This document shows, piece by piece, positions 16,269 through 24,827 of a stretch of 43,429 nucleotides of DNA. Origin of the DNA: Myxococcales bacterium (GTDB lineage Bacteria; Myxococcota_A; UBA9160; SMWR01); the NCBI GenBank assembly GCA_022572485.1, contig JACZVU010000004.1, forward strand, positions 1 through 43,429, in the 5' to 3' direction. The notes beneath the pieces were generated by a model. That model searched no databases and had not been told where the DNA came from. It worked only from the letters and a program-made list of their open reading frames with translations. The translations under genes were made by a program, and so were the position numbers. Positions within the stretch are counted from its first letter, which is position 1; every line of letters begins with the position of its first letter.

Positions 16269-16397
16269 TCAGCGGTAGGTCTTGCGCTCGCCTGAACTCT
16301 TGCGCAGGCGTACCCGTTGGTGCTTGCTCTTCAGCTTTGCTCGGTGACGCGCGGATTTGCCGCGATTGCGGTGCGGCAAGGCTTTGGCTTTCTTCAC
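16269..16397 (-). CDS. Very basic 42-residue protein of unknown function
   Basis: This short gene ahead of tgt encodes 42 residues, about 45% of them K, R or H. It reads VKKAKALPHRNRGKSARHRA and continues KLKSKHQRVRLRKSSGE to its end RKTYR. It has no hydrophobic segment. The composition and size resemble small ribosomal or rRNA-binding proteins, but I cannot match it to bL34, bL36, bTHX or the AURKAIP1/COX24 type. GTG 16397 has GGAG about 7 nt upstream; the frame extends 21 codons further without a better start. Its 16-bp spacing to tgt supports a real, cotranscribed gene. Expression as a nucleic-acid-binding protein is inference. Confidence 0.6.
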   Translation of the reverse strand: MKKAKALPHRNRGKSARHRAKLKSKHQRVRLRKSSGERKTYR

Positions 16398-16521
16398 GCT
16401 GAACTCCAAACACGGGTTGGCGGAGGGGCGGATCCTAGCAATGCGCGCCGGAGTGTCCATCCCGGGCGCCGGACTCGCCCCCGGGGGCTATGCTGGGTCT
16501 GTATCGAAATTGGAGGGAACT

Positions 16522-17079
16522 GTGGGGACGACTGAAATGCGCGACGAACTGCTCGAGTTGATTCTCGACGTCTCGTTCCGCCGGCAGAAGGTGACGCTCG
16601 CGAGCGGCGCTGAAAGCGACTTCTACCTCGATCTGCGCCAGACGTTGATGCGGCCGCGCGGCCTCGCGCTGGCCGGCGCGCTGGCGCTCGACCGGCTCCT
16701 CGCAGGGCCTCCGGTTCACGCCGTCGGCGGCATGGCCGTCGGTGCCGTGCCGCTCGTATCTGCGGTGCTGGCCGCCGCGGCCGCTCGCGACCCCGCCACC
16801 GCGTTGCTTGGCTTCTTCGTCCGCAAAGAAACCAAGAAGCACGGCCTCGCGAAGCGGATTGAGGGCGGATTCGAGCCAGGCCAGACGGTGGCGCTGCTCG
16901 AAGACACCGTGACCACCGGTGGCTCGACGCTCGAAGCTCTCGACGTTGTCGAGGCCGAGGGTGGTAAGGTGATTCGGGTCCTTTGCGTCGTGGACCGCGG
17001 TGAGGGGGCCGCGGAGGCCTTTGCGGCCCGGGGCATCGAACTCGAGGCACTCTTCGGACGGGCGGATCTCCCCGTCTGA
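16522..17079 (+). CDS. pyrE: Orotate phosphoribosyltransferase
   Basis: PyrE joins orotate and PRPP to make OMP in pyrimidine synthesis. The 185-residue protein shows the PRPP-binding signature VALLEDTVTTGGSTLEALDV at about residues 122-141, the catalytic-loop lysines in FFVRKETKKHGLAKRIEGG, and GAESDFYLDLRQTLMRP near the N-terminus, all typical of OPRT. The start is GTG 16522, since GGAGGG (16512-16517) lies 4 nt upstream; ATG 16537 is also possible. It is divergent from the basic-protein/tgt unit, with about 120 bp between. The following acyl-CoA synthetase starts 33 bp after its stop. Confidence 0.94.
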   Translation: MGTTEMRDELLELILDVSFRRQKVTLASGAESDFYLDLRQTLMRPRGLALAGALALDRLLAGPPVHAVGGMAVGAVPLVSAVLAAAAARDPATALLGFFVRKETKKHGLAKRIEGGFEPGQTVALLEDTVTTGGSTLEALDVVEAEGGKVIRVLCVVDRGEGAAEAFAARGIELEALFGRADLPV

Positions 17080-17112
17080 AGCTGCGCGGTGTCGTTCAGG
17101 AGGAGGAAGACC

Positions 17113-18603
17113 ATGCAGCTCAACCTCGGAGTGATCTTGCGCGAGAGCGCGTCTGCGCGACCCGATCACATTGCGATTCGCTTGAACGAACGAGCGCTCA
17201 GCTATGTGGAAGTCGATCGCGAGGCTCGGGGCATCGCGACGGCGCTGCTGGAGCGCGGAATGGTTCCGGGACAGACCGTGGCGGTGTTGATTCCGAACGT
17301 TCCGGAATTTACGATGGTGTATTTCGGCATTCTCTATGCGGGCTGTACGGTGGTTCCAATCAACGTGCTGCTCGCCGCGCCTGAAATCACCTACCACCTC
17401 GAAGACTCCGATGCGCAGCTGCTGATCGCACATCCATTCTTCGCGGAATCGGTCCGAGTGGGTGCGGCTGCCGCCGGAGTTTCGGTTGTCTGGAGCAGTG
17501 GGGAAGGCGACGACACGCTCGAAGCGATGGCCGCGCATTCGCCGTTGGCGGATCTCCATCCGACCCTACCGACCGACACGGCTGTGATCCTCTATACCTC
17601 GGGCACGACGGGAAAACCCAAGGGCGCCGAGCTCACCCACTCGAATCTCTTCCTCAATTGTTCGGTGGTGGTCCCGCGCCTGTTGCCCGTCACGTCTGAT
17701 GTCGTGATGATCGCGGCGCTTCCGTTGTTCCATTCGTTTGGGCAGACCTCCGTCCAGAACGCGTCGATTTCGGTTGGCGGAACCATCACGATGCTGCCGC
17801 GATTTACACCGGAGGATGCGTTGCAGATCATGGAGCGGGACCGCGTGACGGTCTTCGCCGGCGTACCGACCATGTATTTTGCACTCCTCTATCACGAATC
17901 CGAGCGCGATTATGATCTGTCCGCGCTCAAGCACTGCATGTCTGGCGGCGCGCCGATGCCCGTGGAGATCATGAAGGCCTTCGAGAAAAAGTACCCGGTC
18001 AAGATTTTGGAGGGGTACGGGCTCTCCGAGACGTCTCCGATCGCGAGCTTCAACACGATCGACCACCCGAGGCAGCCCGGTTCGATCGGCTACCCGGTAT
18101 GGGGGACCGAGATGCGGATCGTCGACGACGAAGATCGCCCGCTCCCCGACGGAGAGCGCGGTGAGATCTGCATCCGCGGCCACCACATCATGAAGGGCTA
18201 CCTGAAGCGACCCGACGCCACCAAAGAAGCACTGCGCGGCGGGTGGTTTCACTCCGGCGACATCGGCACGCGCAGTCCGGAGGGCTATTTCACGGTTGTC
18301 GACCGCAAGAAGGACATGATCCTGCGCGGCGGCTTCAACGTGTATCCGCGGGAAGTCGAGGAAGTCCTCTACACCCACGAGGCGATTGCCGAAGTCGCCG
18401 TAATCGGCATCCCGGATCCAGAGAAGGGAGAGGAAATCAAAGCTGTGATCGCACTTGCGCCGGGTGCCGAGCTCAGCGCGGAAGACGTGATCGCCTTCTG
18501 CAAAGAGCGGCTGGCCGCCTACAAATACCCGCGCATCGTCGAGTTCATGGATACGCTACCCAAGGGATCGACGGGAAAGATCCTGAAGCGAGAACTCTCT
18601 TAG
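17113..18603 (+). CDS. AMP-forming long-chain-type acyl-CoA synthetase
   Basis: This ANL-superfamily ligase activates a carboxylic acid with ATP to an acyl-adenylate, then transfers it to CoA. The protein has 496 residues. Motifs in order are the P-loop YTSGTTGKPKGAELTHSNL (about 164-182), the A5 motif GYGLSETSP, the A7 segment HSGDIGTRSPEGYFTVVDRK with hinge DRKKDMI, and the A10 lysine in PKGSTGKILKREL at the C-terminus. This fits FadD/medium- to long-chain acyl-CoA ligases; the chain specificity is not readable. AGGAGGAAG (17099-17107) lies 5 nt before ATG 17113, which makes this start secure over an upstream in-frame codon. A terminator-like hairpin follows at 18651. Confidence 0.92.
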   Translation: MQLNLGVILRESASARPDHIAIRLNERALSYVEVDREARGIATALLERGMVPGQTVAVLIPNVPEFTMVYFGILYAGCTVVPINVLLAAPEITYHLEDSDAQLLIAHPFFAESVRVGAAAAGVSVVWSSGEGDDTLEAMAAHSPLADLHPTLPTDTAVILYTSGTTGKPKGAELTHSNLFLNCSVVVPRLLPVTSDVVMIAALPLFHSFGQTSVQNASISVGGTITMLPRFTPEDALQIMERDRVTVFAGVPTMYFALLYHESERDYDLSALKHCMSGGAPMPVEIMKAFEKKYPVKILEGYGLSETSPIASFNTIDHPRQPGSIGYPVWGTEMRIVDDEDRPLPDGERGEICIRGHHIMKGYLKRPDATKEALRGGWFHSGDIGTRSPEGYFTVVDRKKDMILRGGFNVYPREVEEVLYTHEAIAEVAVIGIPDPEKGEEIKAVIALAPGAELSAEDVIAFCKERLAAYKYPRIVEFMDTLPKGSTGKILKRELS

Positions 18604-18650
18604 CTCAAAGTTCGCCCGGCCTGCGACGTGGCGAATTTCGGATCCTGTCG

Positions 18651-18680
18651 GTGCCGGCCGATTGCGAAGTCGGCGCTTTT
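18651..18680 (+). terminator. Candidate intrinsic terminator after the acyl-CoA synthetase gene
   Basis: GTGCCGG (18651-18657) can pair with TCGGCGC (18670-18676), with two G-T wobbles, around a 12-nt loop, directly followed by TTTT (18677-18680). It lies 48 bp after the acyl-CoA synthetase stop and 26 bp before the convergent glnII stop, a sensible place. The short T-run makes it a modest candidate. Confidence 0.4.
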
Positions 18681-18705
18681 CAATCTCCGCTGGTCGATCC
18701 ACTTC

Positions 18706-19740
18706 TCATCGCTCTGTGGATTCAGGCTCCTCGCCGCAGATCGTTTCGAGCAAGAGCCGAGTCACCACATAAGGATCCATGTTCGCACACGGTCGACGGT
18801 CTTCGAGGTAGCCGCAGCCGGCTTGTGCGACGTGGAGCGGAATGCGGATCGACGCGCCTCGGTGTCCGACACCTGAGAGAAACTCCGAGTAGGAACACGT
18901 CTCGTGAAGGCCGGTGAGTCTGCGCTCGATCCCTTCGCCGTAGTTCGCAATGTGGAGATCATGCCGCGCTTCGAGCTTTCTGCAGGCGGCTTCGATGACG
19001 GCCATCCCGCCCTCTTCGCGCATTTCCTTGGTGGAAAAATTGGTGTGTGCTCCAGCACCGTTCCAGTCTCCGCGCACGGGTTTGGGGTCGAGCGACAGGC
19101 TCACGCCGTGGTCCTCGCCGATCCGGTACAGCAACCAGCGAGCGATCAGGAGTTGATCGCAGACGTTGAGCGGGTCTTCGGGTCCGATCTGGAACTCCCA
19201 CTGGCCCGGCATCACCTCTGCGTTTACCCCCGAGATCGTGAGGCCCGCGGTCAGGCAGGCTTCGAGATGTTGCTCGACGATCTCTCGGCCGAAAACCTCA
19301 TCGGCACCGACGCCGCAATAAAAGGGGCCCTGCGGGGCCGGGTATCCGCCCTCCGGCCAGCCGAGCGGACGCATGCCCCGGAACATCGTGTACTCCTGCT
19401 CGATGCCGAAGAGGGGATCGTGCATCGCGTAGTGCTTCAGTTCCTCACGAAGCCGCGCGCGCGTGTTGGTCGCATCGGGCTGGTCGTTGAAATCGTAGAC
19501 TTCGCAGAGCACGAGGAGGTGGTCCCCACCACGAACGGGATCGGGGCAGCGATAGACCGGTTGGAGCAGGCAATCCGATTGGTGTCCGCTGGCCTGATTG
19601 GTACTCGAGCCGTCAAATCCCCACTTGGGAAGCTCCACGTTGCGCTCGAGCCACGAGGCCTTTTCGAGAATCTTCGTCTTGGAGCGAAGTTTCTTGGTCG
19701 GTTGGGTTCCGTCCATCCAGATGTACTCGGCCTTGATCAC
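18706..19740 (-). CDS. glnII: Glutamine synthetase type II (eukaryotic-like)
   Basis: The enzyme condenses ammonia with glutamate using ATP. At 344 residues it is far shorter than the bacterial GSI (about 470) and matches GSII. It has the GSII N-terminal segment WGFDGSSTNQASGHQSD, the GIEQEYTMF glutamate region, ISGVNAEVMPGQWEFQIGP, NGAGAHTNFSTKEMREEGG and the C-terminal DRRPCANMDPYVVT. GSI features such as the adenylylated-tyrosine loop are absent, so control by adenylylation is not expected. GTG 19740 follows AGGAGGAAG (about 19747-19755). GSII is known in Rhizobiales, Frankia, streptomycetes and scattered other bacteria, often beside a GSI. A hairpin sits in the leader (19763-19783). Confidence 0.93.
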   Translation of the reverse strand: MIKAEYIWMDGTQPTKKLRSKTKILEKASWLERNVELPKWGFDGSSTNQASGHQSDCLLQPVYRCPDPVRGGDHLLVLCEVYDFNDQPDATNTRARLREELKHYAMHDPLFGIEQEYTMFRGMRPLGWPEGGYPAPQGPFYCGVGADEVFGREIVEQHLEACLTAGLTISGVNAEVMPGQWEFQIGPEDPLNVCDQLLIARWLLYRIGEDHGVSLSLDPKPVRGDWNGAGAHTNFSTKEMREEGGMAVIEAACRKLEARHDLHIANYGEGIERRLTGLHETCSYSEFLSGVGHRGASIRIPLHVAQAGCGYLEDRRPCANMDPYVVTRLLLETICGEEPESTER

Positions 19741-19762
19741 GGGCGCTTCCTCCTATCCTGAT

Positions 19763-19783
19763 CCGGGGCCGCGATGACCCCGG
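19763..19783 (-). promoter_or_regulatory. Hairpin in the glnII leader
   Basis: CCGGGG (19763-19768) and CCCCGG (19778-19783) form a 6-bp perfect inverted repeat with a 9-nt loop. It lies just upstream of the glnII ribosome-binding site on the minus strand. It could affect translation or early termination; there is no T-run. The rest of 19741-19952 shows nothing I can name. Confidence 0.3.
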
Positions 19784-19952
19784 GGTTGCCACGGCCCGTA
19801 GAGTAAAGCCCATGTCAGCCACAAAAAAAGCGAGTCGTGAGGTTAGCCCGCGAGCCGCTCAGCACGCGCACATCTTTGGTCAAACCGAGCTTCTACTTAC
19901 GCTTCCCCAAGCTCGAAGATGAGCAGGGAAACTGGGGAGTTCGTGGTGTTCG

Positions 19953-20531
19953 TTATCGGACCTCAGTGGCCGCGCGCGACCAAGCTTCGAGGGCGGGAGC
20001 GATGCGGCGAAGGGTGGTGAGGGCGCGCAGGCTGTCGGGTATCGCACCGAGGCGGAAGAGTTCTTGGCGCGGGGTATCGATGACGACGCGCAAAACCGCG
20101 AACGGGCGGTCACCGGCGGCTTCGGCGAGCCAGCGGCTCTCCATGTCGACTGCGATGGCGCCGTTTGTGCGGAGCTGCTCGCGCTCGGCTCCGCGGACGA
20201 TGTGGTCTTCGGAGCGGATTGGGCCGAAGTGGGCTTTGATGCCGAGGTTGTGGAGCGCGTCTACGAGTGCTTCTGCGTGTGTGAGCTTGCGCGTGCCCGC
20301 GCCACCCTGAAGCTCCGAGGCGACCACCACGTCGCCGGGTTCGAGTTTCGCGTCGACGCCACCACAAACTCCTGCGACGGCGAGCGCGCGGTCCGCCGAT
20401 CGCGAGAGCCGTTTCGCGGCGAATTGCGAGCGCCTCGGCCCGGCACCGGTCCGGATGACGCGCGCTTCGCGCAGGCCGCAGCGCAGTGCCAGCGCCTCGA
20501 TGGAAAGCGGCGCCAGGACGGCCAATCTCAC
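19953..20531 (-). CDS. hpnG: Hopanoid-associated phosphorylase HpnG
   Basis: This 192-residue protein is a nucleoside phosphorylase-like enzyme. HpnG removes adenine from adenosylhopane to give (phospho)ribosylhopane, a step in making extended hopanoids. Visible are the short N-terminal strand LAVLAPLSIEALAL, the glycine-rich AVAGVCGGVDAKLEPGDVVV and the active-site-type AIAVDMESRWLAEAAG, with PFAVLRVVIDTP behind it. GTG 20531 is 16 bp beyond the shc stop, so it is the last gene of the hopanoid cluster. The radical-SAM partner HpnH, which makes adenosylhopane, is not in the window and must be elsewhere if the pathway is complete. Confidence 0.85.
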   Translation of the reverse strand: MRLAVLAPLSIEALALRCGLREARVIRTGAGPRRSQFAAKRLSRSADRALAVAGVCGGVDAKLEPGDVVVASELQGGAGTRKLTHAEALVDALHNLGIKAHFGPIRSEDHIVRGAEREQLRTNGAIAVDMESRWLAEAAGDRPFAVLRVVIDTPRQELFRLGAIPDSLRALTTLRRIAPALEAWSRAATEVR

Positions 20532-20547
20532 GGCTACGTGCTCGGAT

Positions 20548-22425
20548 TCACGACTTGCCGCTCGCGTAGCGGCCCAGCGCGGTCAGCGGAAATACGATTC
20601 GGTAGATGTGGTAGTTGATGTAGAAGTCACCCGGGAAACCGGTTCCGGTGTATTGCTCTTCGTCCCAGCTGCCGTCTTCGCGCTGGTTGTCGATGAGCCA
20701 CGCGATGCCGCACTGCACGGCGGGCGAGCGCTGCTTGGCGGCCAGCAGCGCCATCAGCGCCCAAGCCGTCTGCGACGCGGTGGATTTGCCGCGCCCGGCA
20801 AGCGCGGGGTTGTCGTAGGAGCGCAGGTCTTCGCCCCAACCGCCGTCGGCGTTTTGATGATCTTCGAGCCACTTCACGGCGCGCCGCATCGCGAACCCTT
20901 CGGGCGCTTCGCCGAGCGCGGCGAGCGCCGGCAATGCGGCACCGGTGCCGTAGATGTAATTCGCCCCCCAGCGTCCGAACCACGAACCATCGGCTTGCTG
21001 CTCGGCGAGCAGCCGTTGGCGCCCACGTTCGGTTCGCATGTCGTTGCCGTACCCCTCGTGGGCGAGCATTTCGAGCACATGAGCGGTGACGTCCGCGCTC
21101 GGCGGGTCAATGACCTCGCCAAAGTCGCAGAAGGGGATCTTGCCGCATAGCGTCTGTGTGTTGTCGGCGTCGAAAGCCGCCCAGTCGCCGGTCTTGCTCT
21201 GCATCCCGAGCGTCCAGGCCGTTGCGCGTGCGATTACGTCGTTGACGCGCGCGAGGTCCGGATGCGCGACCTTGCGCAGCGCAAGGATGACTTCGGCGTT
21301 GTCGTCGATGTCCGGGTAGTTGTCGTTTTCAAACTCGAACGCCCAGCCGCTTGGCTCGAGATCCGGGCGCTGCACCGCCCAGTCGCCGACCGTGCGCACT
21401 TCCTGACCGATCAACCAGTCCGCGGCGCGAATCATCGCGGAGGAGTCGGGCGCGAGCCCCGAGTCGCCGAGCGCGATGATCGCTAGCGCAGTGTCCCAGA
21501 TGGGTGACTGGCAGGCCTCGATGCGGCGCGCGCCGTCCTCGATGATCGTAAAGCCCTCCAAGCCCGCAAGCGCCTTTGCGATCACGGGGTGGTCCATCGC
21601 GTAACCCAACACGTGGAGCGCCATCACCGAGTACACCCAGGGCGGTTGGATCCCACCCCAGCAGCCGTCGGCCTCCTGGCGCCGCACGATCCACTCGACG
21701 GCGCGCCGGTAGGCATGTTGGCGCAGTCGCCGATTGGGTCGGCGCTCGTAGAGCTTGAGCACGCGGTCGAGCTGATGGAAGCCTCCCTGCCAGGTCGCGA
21801 TCGGATGTCGCGGCGGCGACGTGTAGGTGCGCAGCTCGTTGATCCCGAAACCAATCGATCGGACTGGCTTGTGGGCCGCGACGACCGTGAGCGGTACGAT
21901 GGTCTGTCGTGCCCAACAGCCGAAGTCGTAGATGTTCAGCGGGAACCAGCTCGGGAGCAGGATCATCTCGGGCGGCATCGTGGGCAGATCGTCCCACGAC
22001 CAGAGTCCGAACAGCGACATCCACAGCCGCGTGAAGACGCGCGTGTGCTCGAGGCCGCCGAGATCGCGGATCAACTCCGAGGCGCGTCGCATGTGGGCGG
22101 CGTCCGCGGGGTCGCCGGCGAGCCGTAGCGCGACGTAGGCCTCGCTGGTGGTCGAGATCTCCGGCGGCCCTTCGAAGTAGTTCGCCCAGGAGCCGTCACT
22201 GCGCTGTTGGCTGCGGATCCATTTCGCGCTCTGCTCGGTCTCTTTTTCGCCGCGGATACCGAGGAACTGGCGCAGCATCAGATCTTCTGCGTCGATTGAG
22301 ACGTTGGTGTCGAGCGCGCCCTTCCACCAGCCGGCTTCGTCCTGAAGTGACAACAGGTGCTGCTGCGCGCGCGCGATGGCTTCGAAGGTCTTTTGTTCCG
22401 TATCGGTGATGACTTGTGAGACCAT
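20548..22425 (-). CDS. shc: Squalene-hopene cyclase
   Basis: Shc (HpnF) cyclises squalene to hopene and hopanol at the inner face of the membrane. The 625-residue protein has the normal length. The catalytic DXDD motif reads DIDD in NYPDIDDNAEVILALRKV at about residue 373. Repeated QW motifs are visible, for example QQRSDGSWANYFEG near the N-terminus, and near the C-terminus QNADGGWGEDLRSYDNP and QREDGSWDEEQYTGTGFPG. The WQGGF and FPLNIYDFGCWARQT segments are typical of the family. The start is ATG 22425. It lies 50 bp after hpnE and just before hpnG. Confidence 0.96.
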   Translation of the reverse strand: MVSQVITDTEQKTFEAIARAQQHLLSLQDEAGWWKGALDTNVSIDAEDLMLRQFLGIRGEKETEQSAKWIRSQQRSDGSWANYFEGPPEISTTSEAYVALRLAGDPADAAHMRRASELIRDLGGLEHTRVFTRLWMSLFGLWSWDDLPTMPPEMILLPSWFPLNIYDFGCWARQTIVPLTVVAAHKPVRSIGFGINELRTYTSPPRHPIATWQGGFHQLDRVLKLYERRPNRRLRQHAYRRAVEWIVRRQEADGCWGGIQPPWVYSVMALHVLGYAMDHPVIAKALAGLEGFTIIEDGARRIEACQSPIWDTALAIIALGDSGLAPDSSAMIRAADWLIGQEVRTVGDWAVQRPDLEPSGWAFEFENDNYPDIDDNAEVILALRKVAHPDLARVNDVIARATAWTLGMQSKTGDWAAFDADNTQTLCGKIPFCDFGEVIDPPSADVTAHVLEMLAHEGYGNDMRTERGRQRLLAEQQADGSWFGRWGANYIYGTGAALPALAALGEAPEGFAMRRAVKWLEDHQNADGGWGEDLRSYDNPALAGRGKSTASQTAWALMALLAAKQRSPAVQCGIAWLIDNQREDGSWDEEQYTGTGFPGDFYINYHIYRIVFPLTALGRYASGKS

Positions 22426-22475
22426 GCTCTACTCCTGATCTGGTAGATTCTATCACGTTGCCCGGCGACACATCG

Positions 22476-23834
22476 TTAGGCAGCTGCTGCTTCGGGGAGC
22501 CCTCTCCGCACTCCCACGGAAAGCAGGGCCGCGCGCGCTGCGTTGTTGCCGCTGCGCACCGCACTCTCCATGGTGGCTGGCCAGCCGGTGTCCGTCCAAG
22601 CACCTGCGAGGCTGATGGTGCGCACGCCGGTTTCGGTTTTGGGCCGCATGGAGGCCGTTCCCGGTGTTCCCCGGAAGGTCGCTGCGCGTTCGCAGGTCAC
22701 GAAGAATTCCACAATCTGCGCATCTTTTGCGGCCGGGAGAAGCTGCTGCAGCGCGGGCTCAAACTGCTCGCGCAGCGTTTCACGCGATGCACCCAAATAC
22801 GCGTCGGCGACAGATAGCGACACCGTCAAGCACTGACCGTTTTTCAAACCCGCCACGGCCGTGTGATCGAAGATCCACTGCATGGGCGTCCCAACGCCCG
22901 CTGCGAACGGCTCGTCCATCACCACGCGGTCGTAGACGATGTGCAAATTCACGATCGGCGACCTCCCGAGCGCGCGAAGCGCCTCGCGGTCTACTTTCGC
23001 CTCGTCCGGCAGGATCTCCGCGGCCACATCGTGGGGTGTCGCAACGATGACCGCATCGAATGGAAAGACGCGGTCGCGCGAACGCAGCCTCGCCTCGCCG
23101 TGCGGTCCGCACTCGACGGCTTCTACGGGTGCGCGGGTCTGTATGGTACCGCCGAGCTTTTCGAGTTCGCGTGCCGCGGGTTCCGCGTGCAGCTGCGAGA
23201 GCGGAACTTTCGAGATCCCGATTTCACCCGCGCGCGGATCCGTGAGCAGGCCGGTCTGGAAGACCTTTACGGCGAGCGCGAGGGATGCGTCGCGAGGCCG
23301 GAGGTTGATGGTCGCTCGCGTGAAGAGGTCCCAGAAGCGCTCAATGGCCGCTTCGCTCTGGCCGTGCTCGCGCAACCAGGCGCCGAAACTCTGCGCGTCG
23401 AGTTTGGGATCGGAGAGGTCGAGGCCGCGAAGCGCGAGCGCCGCGCGGCCCACGCGCAATCGGTCAAGTACACTCAAATGTGAATAGTGCAGCAGGCTGC
23501 CCGTCATGTGAAGCGGCGCGGGAAGTGCGCCGCGCCGCAGTCGGGCCATGCCACGGCCGGGCATCAGCACCGGGATGTCGAGGCGATCCTGGATCGTCAC
23601 GAGGTGCATCACGCCGAGGCGGCGTAAGAATGCGATGTAGCTCTCGCAGCAGCGCAGGAAGACGTGCTGGCCGTTGTCGATCCAGAGTCCGTCGCGCTCG
23701 CTCGACCAGGTTGCGCCGCCGAGTCGCGTGCGCGCTTCGAAGAGTGTAACCTGCGCGCCCGCGTCTCCACACGCGATCGCCGCGCTGAGCCCTGCGAGTC
23801 CGCCACCGACGATGCCGATTTGCGGGCGCGTCAT
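22476..23834 (-). CDS. hpnE: Hydroxysqualene dehydroxylase HpnE
   Basis: HpnE is an FAD-dependent enzyme that reduces hydroxysqualene to squalene. The 452-residue protein opens with a dinucleotide-binding motif, IGIVGGGLAGLSAAIACG, then VTLFEARTRLGGATWS and WIDNGQHVFLRCCESY, as in HpnE and phytoene-desaturase relatives. The C-terminus has the FAD-binding signature LAGAWTDTGWPATMESAVRS. ATG 23834 overlaps the hpnC stop (ATGA, 23831-23834). The frame stays open for 77 arginine-rich codons upstream inside hpnC; those are not part of the protein. Together with HpnD and HpnC it completes the three-step bacterial route from farnesyl diphosphate to squalene. Confidence 0.94.
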   Translation of the reverse strand: MTRPQIGIVGGGLAGLSAAIACGDAGAQVTLFEARTRLGGATWSSERDGLWIDNGQHVFLRCCESYIAFLRRLGVMHLVTIQDRLDIPVLMPGRGMARLRRGALPAPLHMTGSLLHYSHLSVLDRLRVGRAALALRGLDLSDPKLDAQSFGAWLREHGQSEAAIERFWDLFTRATINLRPRDASLALAVKVFQTGLLTDPRAGEIGISKVPLSQLHAEPAARELEKLGGTIQTRAPVEAVECGPHGEARLRSRDRVFPFDAVIVATPHDVAAEILPDEAKVDREALRALGRSPIVNLHIVYDRVVMDEPFAAGVGTPMQWIFDHTAVAGLKNGQCLTVSLSVADAYLGASRETLREQFEPALQQLLPAAKDAQIVEFFVTCERAATFRGTPGTASMRPKTETGVRTISLAGAWTDTGWPATMESAVRSGNNAARAALLSVGVRRGLPEAAAA

Positions 23835-24817
23835 CTGCGCCCGCCTACGCGTCTCGGTGCGCTGAGCATGCCGAAGTAACGCCGCGCGAAGTCGCGGCGG
23901 CGCGCGCGCGGTGTGTCGCGCATCACATCGTAGGAGGCGCGCGCGATCGCGTCGATCGCCGCGCGGCCGCCGGCCACGAAGCCGCTGATTGCGAATCGCG
24001 CGCGTCCGCGCAGCGATCGCACGAGCGGGACGCCCTCGTCGAGCAATCCGTGTGCGCGATCGCACTCGAAGCGCAGAAGTTCACGCAGCGCGCGGCTCGC
24101 AGTAGCTGTGCCGAGTTCTTCTTCGCGACAGCCGAATTTCACGAGGTCTTCGCTCGGTAGGTAGATGCGCCCGGCCGCGTAATCTTCCTTCACATCTTGC
24201 CAGTGCTCGACGAGTTGCAGACCCGTGCAGACCGCGTCGGACTGGCGGATGCGCTCGGGGGTAGCCACGCCGAAGATGTGGAGAACGAGTTCACCGACGG
24301 GGTTCGCGGAGAGGTCGCAGTAGTCGAGCAGCTCCTGGTAATTCTCGCAGCGGTGCTTGCGCTGGTCGAGCCGATTGGCGTCGATCAGTCGGTGGAAGGG
24401 CTCGATCGGCAGCCCACATTCGCGGATCGTAGGCATCAGCGTGGAAATGATCGGATGCCTCACACCCGCGTCCATCGGAGCGTCGACGCCAGTGTTCGCG
24501 TCCATCGGGGTGTCGGCACCAGTGTCCCGGTCTGTTTGAGCGTCGGCACCAGTGTCCCGATCTGTTTGAGCGTCGACACAAGTGTCGACTTGGCGCTGTA
24601 GTTCGTCGAGCATCGCAAGGCGGTTGCCGTGAGCGGCGTCGCCGATCTGGTCGGTGAGCCGCGCGAAGCGGTAGATCGCCATCAGGTGCCGTCTCTGCTC
24701 GGCGGAGAGAATGCGCAGCGCCACGGGGAAGTTCTCCGTGGCGGCGCGCGCGGCGATGACATCCGTCGCGAACTCGAGCCGATCGGCTTCGGGCATGTTG
24801 AGAGAGCCAGTGTGCAC
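23831..24817 (-). CDS. hpnC: Hydroxysqualene synthase HpnC with internal repeat insertion
   Basis: HpnC converts presqualene diphosphate to hydroxysqualene. The 328-residue protein is a trans-isoprenyl-diphosphate synthase of the squalene/phytoene synthase type. ENFPVALRILSAEQRRHLMA and IYRFARLTDQIGD mark helix A and the first aspartate motif (DQIGD rather than the usual DDIGD). The second motif is HWQDVKEDYAAGRIYLP. A low-complexity segment at residues 77-118 is made of about four 10-residue units such as DAQTDRDTGA, coded by a 30-bp tandem repeat, and extends the loop after the first motif. GTG 24817 has AGGGG 5 nt upstream; ATG 24796 is an alternative. It starts 10 bp after the tetR stop. 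Confidence 0.88.
   Translation of the reverse strand: MHTGSLNMPEADRLEFATDVIAARAATENFPVALRILSAEQRRHLMAIYRFARLTDQIGDAAHGNRLAMLDELQRQVDTCVDAQTDRDTGADAQTDRDTGADTPMDANTGVDAPMDAGVRHPIISTLMPTIRECGLPIEPFHRLIDANRLDQRKHRCENYQELLDYCDLSANPVGELVLHIFGVATPERIRQSDAVCTGLQLVEHWQDVKEDYAAGRIYLPSEDLVKFGCREEELGTATASRALRELLRFECDRAHGLLDEGVPLVRSLRGRARFAISGFVAGGRAAIDAIARASYDVMRDTPRARRRDFARRYFGMLSAPRRVGGRR
24468..24590 (-). repeat. 30-bp tandem repeat inside hpnC
   Basis: Four units of 30 bp run at about 24481-24510, 24511-24540, 24541-24570 and 24571-24590 (partial). The middle two differ at only two of 30 positions; the outer units are more diverged. Because 30 is a multiple of three, the frame is kept and the units encode 10-residue repeats rich in D, T, A and Q. 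This is a minisatellite and could vary in copy number. Confidence 0.85.
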
Positions 24818-24827
24818 AGAACCCCTG

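Noticed and set aside
19741..19860. Sigma-54-type promoter before glnII
   Set aside because: A GG...GC pair is present but the spacing is 9 rather than 10 and flanking bases fit poorly.
23835..24065. 77-codon arginine-rich extension of hpnE
   Set aside because: It overlaps hpnC in another frame, has shadow-like composition, and the FAD-binding motif begins right after ATG 23834.
24468..24590. Tandem repeat considered as a CRISPR array
   Set aside because: Units are directly adjacent with no unique spacers, keep reading frame and lie within a gene.
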